A stretch of DNA of 64,000 bases from Rhodoflexus caldus (lineage in GTDB: Bacteria; Bacteroidota; Bacteroidia; Cytophagales; Thermoflexibacteraceae), in the NCBI RefSeq assembly GCF_021206925.1, contig NZ_JAJPRF010000004.1, forward strand, positions 248,001-312,000, in the 5' to 3' direction. Position numbers and translations under genes: made by a program. How positions within the stretch are numbered: position 1 is the stretch's first letter; each line of letters starts with the position of its first letter. This document shows, piece by piece, positions 1 to 8,951 of this stretch. A model generated the notes under the pieces. That model did no database searches, had not been told where the DNA came from, and was given only the letters and a program-made list of their open reading frames with translations.

Positions 1-96
1 GGTGTTCCCGGCTCTGTAGCGCCAACCGATGCGAACTACATCTGGCCTATTCCTGATGCAGAACTGGCAGCTAACAAGCTGATGACGCAGAACTAA
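1..96 (+). CDS. SusD/RagB family outer-membrane lipoprotein, C-terminal end only
   Basis: Only the last 31 codons and the stop lie in the window. The tail NYIWPIPDAELAANKLMTQN has the very conserved SusD/RagB ending (Asn-Tyr-x-Trp-Pro-Ile-Pro, then Glu, then a final Gln-Asn). Family members are surface lipoproteins that bind glycans or other nutrients and form a lid on a SusC-type TonB-dependent channel. The partner gene and the start would lie to the left of the window, so substrate and operon cannot be judged. A strong terminator follows about 30 bases after the stop, so this is the last gene of its transcript. Confidence 0.85.
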   Translation, partial: GVPGSVAPTDANYIWPIPDAELAANKLMTQN

Positions 97-124
97 TTCA
101 TCACGAATAGATTGTTGTTTTGAT

Positions 125-158
125 AAAGGCTGCCCTCTTATGGCGGCCTTTATCTTTT
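125..158 (+). terminator. Rho-independent terminator after the SusD-family gene
   Basis: The arms AAAGGCTGCC (125-134) and GGCGGCCTTT (142-151) pair over ten positions with one G-T wobble around a 7-base loop, followed by ATCTTTT. Confidence 0.85.
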
Positions 159-263
159 CAGCTAATTACAAATGGCATTGGGGAGTTTAGACACAGAATT
201 TCAGATGTAAAAATCAGCGTTTACTCGCATCATCCGCCACTCCGCACGCCTATGCCATGCGGT

Positions 264-283
264 TTAATCTGCTCAATTGATTA
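264..283. repeat. 20-base direct repeat, copy 1
   Basis: TTAATCTGCTCAATTGATTA is identical to 434-453. Each copy is itself a partial dyad: TTAATC at the left and GATTA at the right, 9 bases apart. Confidence 0.9.
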
Positions 284-379
284 AGCAAGTGAGCAATTTA
301 AAATGACCTTTCAAATTTACCGCAAAGCCCGCTGAGTATTACGCCAATAGCCGCTGAGTGTTTTTATGATGAATTTTTT

Positions 380-426
380 CTTTGTGTACACTGCGGTTAA
401 ACCTTTGCGCACTCCGCGGTAAAAAA
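380..426. repeat. CTTTG/GCGGT-type intergenic repeat
   Basis: The text alternates CTTTGTG, ACTGCGGTTAAA, CCTTTGCGC and ACTCCGCGGTAAAA, so two roughly 22-base units are repeated in tandem. A shorter, inverted, degenerate relative (ACCGCAAAG, GCTGAG) lies at 317-346. From memory, similar phrases of the type ACCGCGGAG-GCGCAAAG occur between genes in many bacteria; their role is unknown to me. Confidence 0.5.
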
Positions 427-433
427 GAACGCG

Positions 434-453
434 TTAATCTGCTCAATTGATTA
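434..453. repeat. 20-base direct repeat, copy 2, possible operator
   Basis: Identical to 264-283 and placed 29 bases before the ATG at 483. The partial dyad and the position fit a regulator-binding site, but nothing else supports this. Confidence 0.85.
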
Positions 454-482
454 TCTTTAATGAACCATTTAAACAACCTCAT

Positions 483-1226
483 ATGAAGCATGTAAAAAAC
501 TGGCTGATAGTGGCTGCCTTGATTATTGCCGGCAGTTTGCAGGCACAGCCTTTCCGTCTGAATGGCGCATGGAGAGTTACTACTACGCAAGGGTTGCCTC
601 AGGGCGCTCAAATGATTTACCTAATGAGCGATAACTACTTCGTTTCGGCAGTATTCAATGAAAAAGACAAGCAATTTTTCGGCATCCTTGGCGGAACGTA
701 TCGCATAGAGGGCAATCAACTAACCGGCACGCTTGAATTTAACTCGGTAGATTCTACGGCGGTCGGCAGCAGCCAAACCTTTACCCTCTCACAATCTGCA
801 GACGGTAAGACAATCTACATGGAAAGTTCTTATCAGGGGCAAACCAACAAAGAGGCATTGGAACGGATAGAATCTACCGCCACCACTCCCTTGACAGGCC
901 TCTGGCGATTTGCAGGCCGCGTAGATGCGGAAGGCAAAGAAACTCGCTCGCAGCGCGGGCCGCGTAAAACCATCAAACTGCTGACAGGCAATTATTTTGT
1001 ATGGGCTGCCATCAATACGGAAACCAAGCAGTTTTTTGGCTGCGGCGGCGGCACCTATACGGCACAAGACGGTAAGTACACCGAAAATATACAGTTTTTC
1101 AGCCGCGACAACAGCCGCGTAGGCGCAAGCCTGACTTTTGATTTTCAGTTAAAAGACAAAGACTGGCATCACAAGGGCAAAAACAGCCGCGGAGAGCCTT
1201 TATACGAAATCTGGGCGTTGGATTAG
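483..1226 (+). CDS. Secreted protein with two tandem DUF4488-like domains
   Basis: The 247-residue product begins with a clear signal peptide (MKHVKNWLIVAALIIAGSLQ, cleavage near AQA/Q), which is why the ATG at 483 is preferred over the in-frame ATG at 447 that would add 12 unlikely residues. The mature part is an internal duplication. Each half has a Trp-containing start (GAWRV, GLWRF), a block with NYFV-A--N--KQFFG, a GGTY motif, and a final strand with VG-S-TF. The pattern resembles the small lipocalin-like DUF4488 family of Bacteroidota, whose role is unknown. It stands alone: the previous gene is terminated and moaE converges from the other strand 4 bases beyond its stop. Confidence 0.75.
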   Translation: MKHVKNWLIVAALIIAGSLQAQPFRLNGAWRVTTTQGLPQGAQMIYLMSDNYFVSAVFNEKDKQFFGILGGTYRIEGNQLTGTLEFNSVDSTAVGSSQTFTLSQSADGKTIYMESSYQGQTNKEALERIESTATTPLTGLWRFAGRVDAEGKETRSQRGPRKTIKLLTGNYFVWAAINTETKQFFGCGGGTYTAQDGKYTENIQFFSRDNSRVGASLTFDFQLKDKDWHHKGKNSRGEPLYEIWALD

Positions 1227-1230
1227 CCCC

Positions 1231-1644
1231 CTACGGATGCGCCTCCACCCACCATTCGCCTCCTTCAAAGTACTCTTTCTTCCAGATGGGGACAGTGGTT
1301 TTGAGCGTATCTATCACATAACGACAGGCTTCAAATGCCTCTTTGCGGTGAGGCGTAGCCACAGCTACAACCACCGCAACTTCTCCGATAGCCAATCTGC
1401 CCGTGCGGTGAACAATCGCCAACTTTTTAACAGGCCATTGTTGTTCGGCCGTGCGGGCTATTTTCTCCATCTCGCGCAGTGCCATAGGTTCATAGGCTTC
1501 ATATTCCAGATGTGTAACCTGTCGGCCTTCGTTGCAGTTGCGCACCGTACCAATGAAAATATCAATCGCGCCCGCTTCGGCAGCAGCGCTGACTTCGGCA
1601 ATCACTTTTTCAACCGCAATCGGAGAGTCTGTCAAAGCAATCAT
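1231..1644 (-). CDS. moaE: Molybdopterin synthase catalytic subunit MoaE
   Basis: The 137-residue protein has the usual MoaE length and motifs: IGTVRNCNEGRQVTHLEYEA near residue 31, YEPMA, a central HRTGRL-IGE block, and the C-terminal VPIWKKEYFEGG with the catalytic lysines. MoaE forms a heterotetramer with MoaD and moves sulfur from the MoaD thiocarboxylate to precursor Z, giving molybdopterin in the cytoplasm. No moaD or other cofactor gene is in the window, so the rest of the pathway must be elsewhere. It converges with the gene ending at 1226 and lies 49 bases from the lptD-like gene, both on the minus strand, so it may be read from the same message. Confidence 0.93.
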   Translation of the reverse strand: MIALTDSPIAVEKVIAEVSAAAEAGAIDIFIGTVRNCNEGRQVTHLEYEAYEPMALREMEKIARTAEQQWPVKKLAIVHRTGRLAIGEVAVVVAVATPHRKEAFEACRYVIDTLKTTVPIWKKEYFEGGEWWVEAHP

Positions 1645-1693
1645 ATTACATTGAGACAGCGCAATTTACAAAAACTCTTTGCACCGCATGAGC

Positions 1694-4435
1694 CTAACGG
1701 AAATACCACAGGTTGCGACGGCTGAGTTTCAGGTCTGAAAGTACGGAAGCACGTACATTGATGTCCAATGTATAGCCTGCACGCGGCCCGAAAGGAATCC
1801 AACTGACATTCATTACCCAGCAGTGCAAATCGCGGTAGATAGTAAACTGGGTAAAACTCAAGCCCTTAGCTTCAAAATCGTAGCCGGAGTTAAAGCCTAT
1901 CTTCCACTTTTCGGTCATTTTCAAATCGCCGTTGAAATTGAGCGTTTGCGTTACTTGCGAGGTTTGAAAGCCCATTTTGTTGTAGGAAAGGTTGTAGCTC
2001 ACGCTCAGCGTCCACGGTACGGTAAAGTCTATATACAAATTTCTGTTGCGGCTGATGTAGTCCAGTTCCTCTTGGCTGACTTTGTCCGAACGCAATTTTC
2101 GGTTGGCTTGCGGCGGTGCAAAATTTGCCGTAATGGCCAAGCTGGCATTGGTAATATTGCCTATACCATTGCCGTTTTGCCATGCATAAGTCTTGTTGCG
2201 CCGCTGCGTAACGTTCCTGATGCCCCCGATTGTATCTACGCGCAGGAGTTCATAGCCGTAAGGGTCTAAGGTAGCACTGGCGGCAACGTTGAACTTCTTA
2301 AACAGGTTTGTACGTGCCGTAAGTGCAATAGGTGCTAATTTGAAAGAATCGGCAGCCATGTTATAGCTGGTGTTCAGTCCGAAATTGTCTATCAGCGTAA
2401 CCTTGTCTGCCGCTTTAGATGCCTTGGCCGCTGTTGCTTTGGCAGAAGAAGCCGATGCGGCGGCGGTGTCTTCCTTAGGCCGCAGTTTCATTTCCAGCGT
2501 ATTGGTAAGTCCCAAACTAACAGAGCCCTGACGGCCGGATATCGGCTGCCCGTAGATACCATTCAGGCGACTTTGCCGCACCAAGTTGGGGTTTTGCTGA
2601 TTTTCGGGCTGAATACTCAGGTTGTCAAAGAAATTGAATCGCGGGTCGCCAAAGTCAGGCTGGTAAGTAAAGCCCATATTAGGGTTAATGGTCAGGCGAA
2701 TGCGGTCAATTTTTTTTGATTTGGGATAGAAGAAACCATACAAGCGGGTTTGTACCGAAGCGCCTACATTGTAGGAATAGAAGCGCGAAAAACCGCGCAC
2801 CGTGTCAATCTTTACAATGTCGTTGCGTTCCAGCGTATATACATAGCGTTCGGGATACCACACCTCCGAATAGTTCCCGTTAAAACTTGTGGTAAAATAT
2901 TTAAACAAAGTTACCGCCGTAGTAACGGGTATATTGTGCTGCACGCCCATTTGCGCACGCCCCAAAATATTGCTCAAATTGTCAAAATTAAAAGGCAAGA
3001 AAGAGGCAGGAATTTGATTGACCGGCTCACCTTTGTCGTTCAGATTACCGGCCACTTTGAAAGGAAACGACTGCCCCTGCCTGTTGTTGGTGATTACTGC
3101 ACGCGCTTTGCCGGTATAGCTGAAGTTAAACTGACTCCAAATAGATTTACTGTCGCTTTTCTTACCCTTAAACGGATAAATGCGATTCATGCCCACGTTT
3201 GCCTCCGGAAAAACACTTACTATCCGAGTAACGATGTTTTGTTCGTGGCGCAAATTAGCCCCGAAAGTGAAAGGCGTTCCCGTAAAAGTTTTGTTGTAAG
3301 AAATGTTAGAGTTAAACGAGGATGACTGAAAATTATTCAATTGCGGGGCATTGTTCCGTCCGAACGTATTGGTACCCGCATTTACGCTGGCACTGAAACG
3401 GCTATCTCCTTTACTTTGCGGCGTATGATTCCAACTGATATTAAAATCATTGACTACATTGTTTTCAATCTGTCCGGGCACTTCGTTGATGCGTCGGTTA
3501 TACTGGAAGCGGAATTGCCCGTCAAAGGCATAGCGCTTTTTGTACCGAGTAGCAGCCGTAAGCCCCCAACCGCCTTTGGTATGTATTTCGCCGAGCAGTG
3601 AAAGGTCAAAATTATCGCTCAGCACAAAGTAGAACCCGCCCTGACTCAGGAAAAAACCGCGCTCGCGCGTCTCACCGTACTGCGGCATTACAAAACCCGA
3701 CGAACGTGTTTTAGGCTGCGGAAACATGCCAAAAGCAAACCCCAAAGGGGTAGGAATACGGTTGATTTCCAGATTAAACAATCCCGAAACAATCACTTTG
3801 CCGGGAATCACCTTCATTTTGCGGGCGCGAATCCCAAAATGGGGAACGGGTGCATCGCAGGTGGTGTACAGGCCGTTTTCACCGTAGGAGTTGTCGTTTT
3901 CGTCTTTCTTGACGTTTTCCAGCAAAATAAAACCTTCGCCATACTTGGTCGTTACGCCTGTAACTTTTGCCTTGCGGGTTTTGAAATTATATGCCAAACC
4001 TTTGGAGGTATAGGTCTCTCCCCGTTCCTTAAACTCGGGCAAACCCTGCTCCTTGCGCGTGGTGCTGTCTATCGTATAAGAGGCCTTAATCGTATTTTGA
4101 GGCCAGTCAATCTCAATTTTTGCCGCTTTGAGCGAAATATCGCCGTACTCAATTTTAGAATCATTATATAAATAAATCATCCGTTTGCGTACATCAAACC
4201 GGATAGAGTCTTTAGCCGTATAATTGATAGTCGTGGTAATGTCGCCTTTGGGCACAGCCCGTGCAATGGAGTCCTGCACAGTGCTTAAAGAATCGGTTGC
4301 TGCCCTTAGGTTAGCGGCAGGCGATGTGTTTTGAGCAATCACCTGTCGGCCGGGCAGCAACACTAACAACGTGCAACAAAGTACACAAGTAATTTTTAAC
4401 AACTTTTTCAAAAAATTTGAGTAGTTATGACGCAA
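1694..4435 (-). CDS. lptD: LptD-like lipopolysaccharide assembly outer-membrane protein
   Basis: The 913-residue product has a signal peptide (hydrophobic residues about 13-34, cleaved near VIAQ), then an OstA/LptA-like jelly-roll region (about 60-200, with phrases such as YLYNDSKIEYGDISLKAAKI and GEGFILLENV), then a long beta-rich barrel ending in an aromatic residue. This is the architecture of LptD, the outer-membrane pore that receives lipopolysaccharide from the periplasmic LptA/LptC bridge. It is close in length to Bacteroidota LptD-like proteins. An Ala/Lys/Ser-rich insertion (about residues 656-676) sits in the barrel. The start is a TTG at 4435; no ATG in frame precedes the signal peptide. 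It is divergent from the amidase at 4505, with only 69 bases for both promoters. LptC of the same machine is at 36663. Confidence 0.83.
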   Translation of the reverse strand: MRHNYSNFLKKLLKITCVLCCTLLVLLPGRQVIAQNTSPAANLRAATDSLSTVQDSIARAVPKGDITTTINYTAKDSIRFDVRKRMIYLYNDSKIEYGDISLKAAKIEIDWPQNTIKASYTIDSTTRKEQGLPEFKERGETYTSKGLAYNFKTRKAKVTGVTTKYGEGFILLENVKKDENDNSYGENGLYTTCDAPVPHFGIRARKMKVIPGKVIVSGLFNLEINRIPTPLGFAFGMFPQPKTRSSGFVMPQYGETRERGFFLSQGGFYFVLSDNFDLSLLGEIHTKGGWGLTAATRYKKRYAFDGQFRFQYNRRINEVPGQIENNVVNDFNISWNHTPQSKGDSRFSASVNAGTNTFGRNNAPQLNNFQSSSFNSNISYNKTFTGTPFTFGANLRHEQNIVTRIVSVFPEANVGMNRIYPFKGKKSDSKSIWSQFNFSYTGKARAVITNNRQGQSFPFKVAGNLNDKGEPVNQIPASFLPFNFDNLSNILGRAQMGVQHNIPVTTAVTLFKYFTTSFNGNYSEVWYPERYVYTLERNDIVKIDTVRGFSRFYSYNVGASVQTRLYGFFYPKSKKIDRIRLTINPNMGFTYQPDFGDPRFNFFDNLSIQPENQQNPNLVRQSRLNGIYGQPISGRQGSVSLGLTNTLEMKLRPKEDTAAASASSAKATAAKASKAADKVTLIDNFGLNTSYNMAADSFKLAPIALTARTNLFKKFNVAASATLDPYGYELLRVDTIGGIRNVTQRRNKTYAWQNGNGIGNITNASLAITANFAPPQANRKLRSDKVSQEELDYISRNRNLYIDFTVPWTLSVSYNLSYNKMGFQTSQVTQTLNFNGDLKMTEKWKIGFNSGYDFEAKGLSFTQFTIYRDLHCWVMNVSWIPFGPRAGYTLDINVRASVLSDLKLSRRNLWYFR

Positions 4436-4490
4436 TATTAGCCGCGACTTTATATTTTTACAACCGTTTGAAACCGCTCCAAAATTACTT

Positions 4491-4499
4491 TAACATTTG
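4491..4499 (+). promoter_or_regulatory. Possible -7 box of the amidase gene
   Basis: TAACATTTG is close to the Bacteroidota -7 consensus TAnnTTTG (one extra base) and ends 5 bases before the ATG at 4505, so the message would be nearly leaderless. Confidence 0.4.
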
Positions 4500-4504
4500 T
4501 TAGT

Positions 4505-5284
4505 ATGAAACCCCTTATTAGCATCTCACTGCTGACTGTCAGCTTTCTTATACTTTCTTTCTCTCCCGCCAACTTTATTGCCCCTGCTTTAAGAAAGGTT
4601 GTCCTCGACATTGGGCATGGTGGCAAAGACCCGGGCACGCTGGGCGTCAGTAATACCATGGAAAAAGACGTTGCTTTCAAGGTAGCTACACAGTTAGGCA
4701 GCATCTTAGAGACACAAATGCCCGACTTAATCCGCCGCTACACACGCTACACCGATGACCTTATTCCGCTGGCAGAGCGCGCTCGGATTGCCAACAAAGA
4801 AGGTGCCGATTTGTTTATATCCATTCATGCCAATGCCTCTGCCAACCCCGCCATCATAGGAACTGAAACCTACATAGCCGGGCTGTCTTCTACCAGAGAA
4901 AGTATTGAGACAGCCATGCGCGAAAATCGGGCGATTGCACATGAAAAAAACAAAAAAGTATATCAAGACTTTAACGCGAACAGCAACATAGATTTCATCA
5001 TGGCTGCTAACCGCCAAAACATTATTCGCGAAAAAAGTCTGCAAATGGCTCAATTCGTGGAGTACAATTTTGGGGCACGCACCATTAACCGCAACAGCCG
5101 CGGTGTGAAAAGCGCCGACTTTATTGTGCTTTATAAAACGGGTATGCCTTCTATTTTGGTAGAAATAGGCTATTTGAGTAACAGCGAAGAAGAAAAATAC
5201 CTCAACAGCGAAGAAGGAATTTACGAAACTGCCTCCGCTCTCTATCGCGCCATCCGCGACTACAAAGAGTACATAGAAAAATAA
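4505..5284 (+). CDS. N-acetylmuramoyl-L-alanine amidase (Amidase_3)
   Basis: The 259-residue protein has an N-terminal hydrophobic export signal (about 1-28) and one Amidase_3 catalytic domain. Visible zinc and catalytic residues are H38 in LDIGHGG, E53 in MEKDV, H108 in FISIHANA and E220 in ILVEIGYLSN. The enzyme cuts the amide bond between N-acetylmuramic acid and the stem peptide in the periplasm, as in septum splitting or wall turnover. No SPOR or LysM domain follows, so it has no obvious wall-targeting module. A hairpin terminator separates it from the MCE gene. In my recollection the grouping of LptD-like, amidase and MCE genes is common in Bacteroidota. Confidence 0.92.
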   Translation: MKPLISISLLTVSFLILSFSPANFIAPALRKVVLDIGHGGKDPGTLGVSNTMEKDVAFKVATQLGSILETQMPDLIRRYTRYTDDLIPLAERARIANKEGADLFISIHANASANPAIIGTETYIAGLSSTRESIETAMRENRAIAHEKNKKVYQDFNANSNIDFIMAANRQNIIREKSLQMAQFVEYNFGARTINRNSRGVKSADFIVLYKTGMPSILVEIGYLSNSEEEKYLNSEEGIYETASALYRAIRDYKEYIEK

Positions 5285-5305
5285 CACACTGACAATCAAC
5301 TGATT

Positions 5306-5341
5306 AAACCCGAATGATTTTGAAAATCCTGCGGGTTTTGT
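5306..5341 (+). terminator. Hairpin terminator between amidase and MCE genes
   Basis: Outer arms AAACCCG (5306-5312) and CGGGTTT (5332-5338) and inner arms GATTTT/AAAATC with a one-base loop form a long stem with one 3x3 internal loop. It belongs to the same sequence family as the hairpins at 22831, 44701, 55476 and 60046. Confidence 0.65.
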
Positions 5342-5349
5342 CATCTTTG
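5342..5349 (+). promoter_or_regulatory. Possible -7 box of the MCE gene
   Basis: CATCTTTG differs from TAnnTTTG at one position and lies 19 bases before the GTG at 5369, directly after the terminator hairpin. Confidence 0.4.
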
Positions 5350-5368
5350 CCCCAAATTGAACAAAAAC

Positions 5369-6307
5369 GTGAAATTATCAGGTGAAACCAAGGTGGGGCT
5401 GCTCGCCCTCGTTGCCGGAGTAATCCTTTATGTAGGATTTAATTACTTGAAAGGTATTGACTTCTTTGACCCTACCACTACCTACTATGTTGTTTACGAC
5501 CGTGTGGACGGGCTGACCGTTTCCAATCAGGTACAAATCAATGGTATGTCGGTTGGCAGAGTAGCAGCCGTAACCATTCTGCAAGACCGCGGCAACCAAT
5601 TGCTCGTAACACTTGATATTCAGGATGATATCAAGCTCGGCAAAGGCACGATAGCCCAACTTTCGGACAACGGCTTGCTTGGCGGCAAAAAAATAGACCT
5701 GCTTGTTGCCTTTACCGAGCCCAAACTCAACGAAGGCGATACGCTACTTGCCAAAAGAGAAAGCGGCATGACCGAAATGCTGATGGAAAAAGCTTCGCCC
5801 GTGATGCAAGGCTTAGACTCTACACTGGTGAATATCAATCGCTTAGTGAAAGAATATCAGGGTATGAGCGTTGAAGTTCGGAAGATTATGACCAACACAG
5901 CCGATGCTTCGGGACAAGCAAACAGCATTTTGGCCGAAAATCGGGGAAAAATAACGGAAATCACTGCCAACATCAACAAACTTACGGCGCAACTGATAGA
6001 GGCCGAAAAGTCCATTCGCCCACTGGTAGGCAAAATGAACACCTTCGCCGATTCGCTCAATGCCATGCAACTGGCAAGCACCGTAAAAAATGCGAACCGC
6101 TCGCTGGAAAGTTTGCAAAAAACCATGCAAGCCATTGAGCAGGGGCAAGGCTCACTGGGCAAATTAGTTGCCACAGACTCGCTCCATACCAACCTGAATC
6201 GCACATTGGTTAGCTTAGACAGCCTTTTTATAGACTTGAAAGCGCGCCCCAAACGCTACGTGCATTTTTCGCTATTCGGCAAGAAAGACCCCGCAGCCAA
6301 GAAGTAA
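5369..6307 (+). CDS. MCE/MlaD-family lipid-transport protein
   Basis: The product (312 residues from GTG 5369) has one N-terminal transmembrane helix (LLALVAGVILYVGFNYLKG) and a single MCE domain (about 35-115, with VDGLTVSNQVQINGMSVGRV and a GLLGGKKIDL strand), then a long helical region (about 140-290). That is the layout of MlaD, the periplasmic hexameric substrate-binding subunit that passes phospholipids or other lipids between membranes. A TTG at 5357 would add four residues; the GTG is preferred because the likely -7 box ends at 5349. The ATPase and permease partners (MlaE, MlaF) are not adjacent. The neighbouring LptD-like and amidase genes suggest an envelope-maintenance cluster. Confidence 0.85.
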   Translation: MKLSGETKVGLLALVAGVILYVGFNYLKGIDFFDPTTTYYVVYDRVDGLTVSNQVQINGMSVGRVAAVTILQDRGNQLLVTLDIQDDIKLGKGTIAQLSDNGLLGGKKIDLLVAFTEPKLNEGDTLLAKRESGMTEMLMEKASPVMQGLDSTLVNINRLVKEYQGMSVEVRKIMTNTADASGQANSILAENRGKITEITANINKLTAQLIEAEKSIRPLVGKMNTFADSLNAMQLASTVKNANRSLESLQKTMQAIEQGQGSLGKLVATDSLHTNLNRTLVSLDSLFIDLKARPKRYVHFSLFGKKDPAAKK

Positions 6308-6411
6308 TTTGGCCGTATTTTCGTAACTTGCGCCGCATTTAAGTTCAACTTTTCCAATCATGGAAAGATGTTTGCAGTTATGCAAATGTCTTTCTCTTTA
6401 AACGAGTGCCA

Positions 6412-8916
6412 ATGCAAGAAGGGAACATTATTCCAATTAACATTGAGGATGAAATGCGGGGAGCGTACATAGATTACTCTATGTCTGTTATTGTTTCCCG
6501 CGCCTTGCCCGATGTTCGCGACGGCCTGAAACCCGTTCATCGTCGTATTTTATACGCAATGGATGAATTAGGGTTAGCGCCCAACAAACCTTATAAAAAA
6601 TCTGCCCGTATTGTCGGTGAAGTTTTGGGTAAGTATCACCCACACGGCGACTCTGCCGTTTACGACGCGATGGTGCGCATGGCACAGCCTTGGAGCCTTC
6701 GCTATATGATGGTGGACGGTCAGGGCAACTTTGGCTCAATGGACGGCGACAATGCAGCAGCTATGCGCTACACCGAAGCCCGTCTGCGCCGCGTGGCAGA
6801 AGAAATGCTGGCCGACATCAACAAAAATACCATTGATTTTCAGCCCAACTTCGACGATTCGCTCGAAGAACCCTCCGTACTGCCCGCTAAACTTCCCAAC
6901 CTGCTTGTAAACGGTTCGTCGGGTATTGCCGTGGGTATGGCTACCAACATGGCACCCCATAACCTTGGCGAAGTAGCCGATGGCATTATTGCTTACATAG
7001 ACAATCCGCAAATCAGCATTGCGGAGCTCATGCAATACATCAAAGCGCCGGACTTCCCTACGGGCGGCATTATCTACGGCTATCAGGGCGTAAAAGATGC
7101 CTTTGAAACAGGCCGCGGACGCGTAGTTATCCGCAGCGTAGCCGCTATTGAAGACCTGCCCTCCGGCCGTCAGCAAATCGTTGTTACCGAGTTGCCTTAT
7201 CAGGTAAACAAGGCGCAAATGATTGAAAAAACCGCTGCCTTGGTCAATGAAAAGAAAATTGAAGGTATTGCGGCCATCCGCGACGAATCCGACCGCGAAG
7301 GCGTGCGCATTGTTTACGAACTAAAAAAAGATGCCAACGCACAGGTGGTGCTGAATACCCTTTATACGTTTACCTCTTTGCAGGTTGCTTTCAGCATCAA
7401 CAATGTGGCCTTGGTAAAAGGTCGCCCCATGACCTTGAACCTCAAAGACCTCATCCGTCATTACGTGGAGCACCGCCACGAAATTGTGGTGCGCCGCACC
7501 CGTTTTGAATTGGATGAAGCCGAAAAGCGCGCCCATATTTTAGAAGGTTTGCTCAAAGCGCTGGACATGATTGATGCCATCATCAGCCACATCCGCGCCT
7601 CGGCAGATGCTGCCATTGCCAAAACAGGACTGGTAGAGCAGTTCGGATTCAGTGAAGTTCAGGCACAAGCCATCTTGGATATGCGCCTGCAACGCCTCAC
7701 GGGATTGGAGCGCGAAAAACTGCAAAACGAGTACACAGAACTGATGGCAACCATCGAGCGCTTGCGCAACATCTTGGCAGACGAGCGCCTGCGTATGACC
7801 ATCATTCAGGACGAACTGCGCGAGTTGAAAGACAAGTACGGCGATGCACGCCGCACTGCCATTGTTCACAGTGCCGACGATATCAACATAGAAGACATGA
7901 TTGCCGATGATGAAATGGTGATTACCATTTCACATCAGGGCTATATCAAGCGCACACCGCTTTCCGAATACCGCACGCAAAGCCGTGGGGGAGTAGGCTC
8001 ACGCGGTGCCGGCAGCAAAGAAGACGACTTCACCGAGCAATTATTCATTGCCAACATGCACAGCTACGTGCTGTTCTTTACCAACAAAGGCCGCCTCTAC
8101 TGGCTGAAAGTGTATGAAATTCCCGAAGGCAGCAAAACCGCCAAAGGCCGCCCGATTCAAAACCTGATTCAGATAGAACAGGACGAAAAAGTGCGCACCG
8201 CACTGAAAGTCCGCAACCTGAACGACCCCGAGTACATCAACAACACCTACATTGTGATGTGCACCGAACAGGGCATCATTAAAAAAACCGCATTGGAAGC
8301 CTTTTCACGCCCTCGCGCCGCAGGTATCTATGCCATTACCATCAATGAAGGCGACAACTTGTTAGATGTTCGCCTGACAAGCGGTAATGACGATATCGTA
8401 ATTGCCGTGCGCTCAGGAAGAGCCGTGCGATTCAACGAAAGCCGCGTGCGCCCGATGGGCAGAACTGCCGCAGGCGTTACGGGCATTAGCTTTGACGAAG
8501 CCAACGATAAGGTAATCGGGATGATTGCCATCAGCCGCCCCGACAGCCAAATTTTGGTAGTATCGGAAAAAGGCTATGGCAAACGCTCACCCGTGGAAGA
8601 CTACCGCATCACCAACCGCGGCGGAAAAGGTGTAAAAACCATGAACATTACCGAAAAAACCGGCGCACTGGTAAGTATTCAGGAGGTAGTGGACTCCGAC
8701 CAACTGATGATTATCAACAAGTCGGGCATTACCATCCGTATTTCGGTAGATGAACTGCGCGTGATGGGCAGAGCTACACAGGGCGTAAAACTGATTCGCC
8801 TCAATGAAGACGATGAGATTTCATCCATTGCCAAAATAGAAGGCATTGGCGAAGATGCCGGCACCGCTAACGAAGATGCCGCTGCAACGGAAAGCAATGC
8901 AACCATTACCGACTAA
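6412..8916 (+). CDS. gyrA: DNA gyrase subunit A
   Basis: The product (834 residues) covers the winged-helix/tower breakage-reunion domain and the six-bladed C-terminal DNA-wrapping domain. The active-site tyrosine is in [11 protein letters not shown] and the quinolone region reads [12 protein letters not shown], so the Ser and Asp that change in resistant strains are present in wild-type form. The GyrA-box-like segment is [13 protein letters not shown] near 525; it departs from the proteobacterial QRRGGKG. The acidic tail ([14 protein letters not shown]) is typical. The ATG at 6412 is chosen; a GTG two codons earlier (6406) would give MPMQEG and would put Ser, Asp and Tyr at E. coli numbers 83, 87 and 122. 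ATP-driven supercoiling needs GyrB, which is not in the window. Confidence 0.97.
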   Translation: MQEGNIIPINIEDEMRGAYIDYSMSVIVSRALPDVRDGLKPVHRRILYAMDELGLAPNKPYKKSARIVGEVLGKYHPHGDSAVYDAMVRMAQPWSLRYMMVDGQGNFGSMDGDNAAAMRYTEARLRRVAEEMLADINKNTIDFQPNFDDSLEEPSVLPAKLPNLLVNGSSGIAVGMATNMAPHNLGEVADGIIAYIDNPQISIAELMQYIKAPDFPTGGIIYGYQGVKDAFETGRGRVVIRSVAAIEDLPSGRQQIVVTELPYQVNKAQMIEKTAALVNEKKIEGIAAIRDESDREGVRIVYELKKDANAQVVLNTLYTFTSLQVAFSINNVALVKGRPMTLNLKDLIRHYVEHRHEIVVRRTRFELDEAEKRAHILEGLLKALDMIDAIISHIRASADAAIAKTGLVEQFGFSEVQAQAILDMRLQRLTGLEREKLQNEYTELMATIERLRNILADERLRMTIIQDELRELKDKYGDARRTAIVHSADDINIEDMIADDEMVITISHQGYIKRTPLSEYRTQSRGGVGSRGAGSKEDDFTEQLFIANMHSYVLFFTNKGRLYWLKVYEIPEGSKTAKGRPIQNLIQIEQDEKVRTALKVRNLNDPEYINNTYIVMCTEQGIIKKTALEAFSRPRAAGIYAITINEGDNLLDVRLTSGNDDIVIAVRSGRAVRFNESRVRPMGRTAAGVTGISFDEANDKVIGMIAISRPDSQILVVSEKGYGKRSPVEDYRITNRGGKGVKTMNITEKTGALVSIQEVVDSDQLMIINKSGITIRISVDELRVMGRATQGVKLIRLNEDDEISSIAKIEGIGEDAGTANEDAAATESNATITD

Positions 8917-8951
8917 GCATTTAACTGATTTTTAACTTAATACGATTGACA

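Larger units (their letters stand above)
159..482. other. Gene-free stretch with short repeats
   Basis: No convincing reading frame is present. The stretch contains two copies of a 20-base repeat (264-283, 434-453) and GCGGT-rich, CTTTG-rich text at 317-346 and 380-426 that looks like a dispersed intergenic repeat in two orientations. The promoter of the gene starting at 483 should lie in its right part. Confidence 0.6.
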
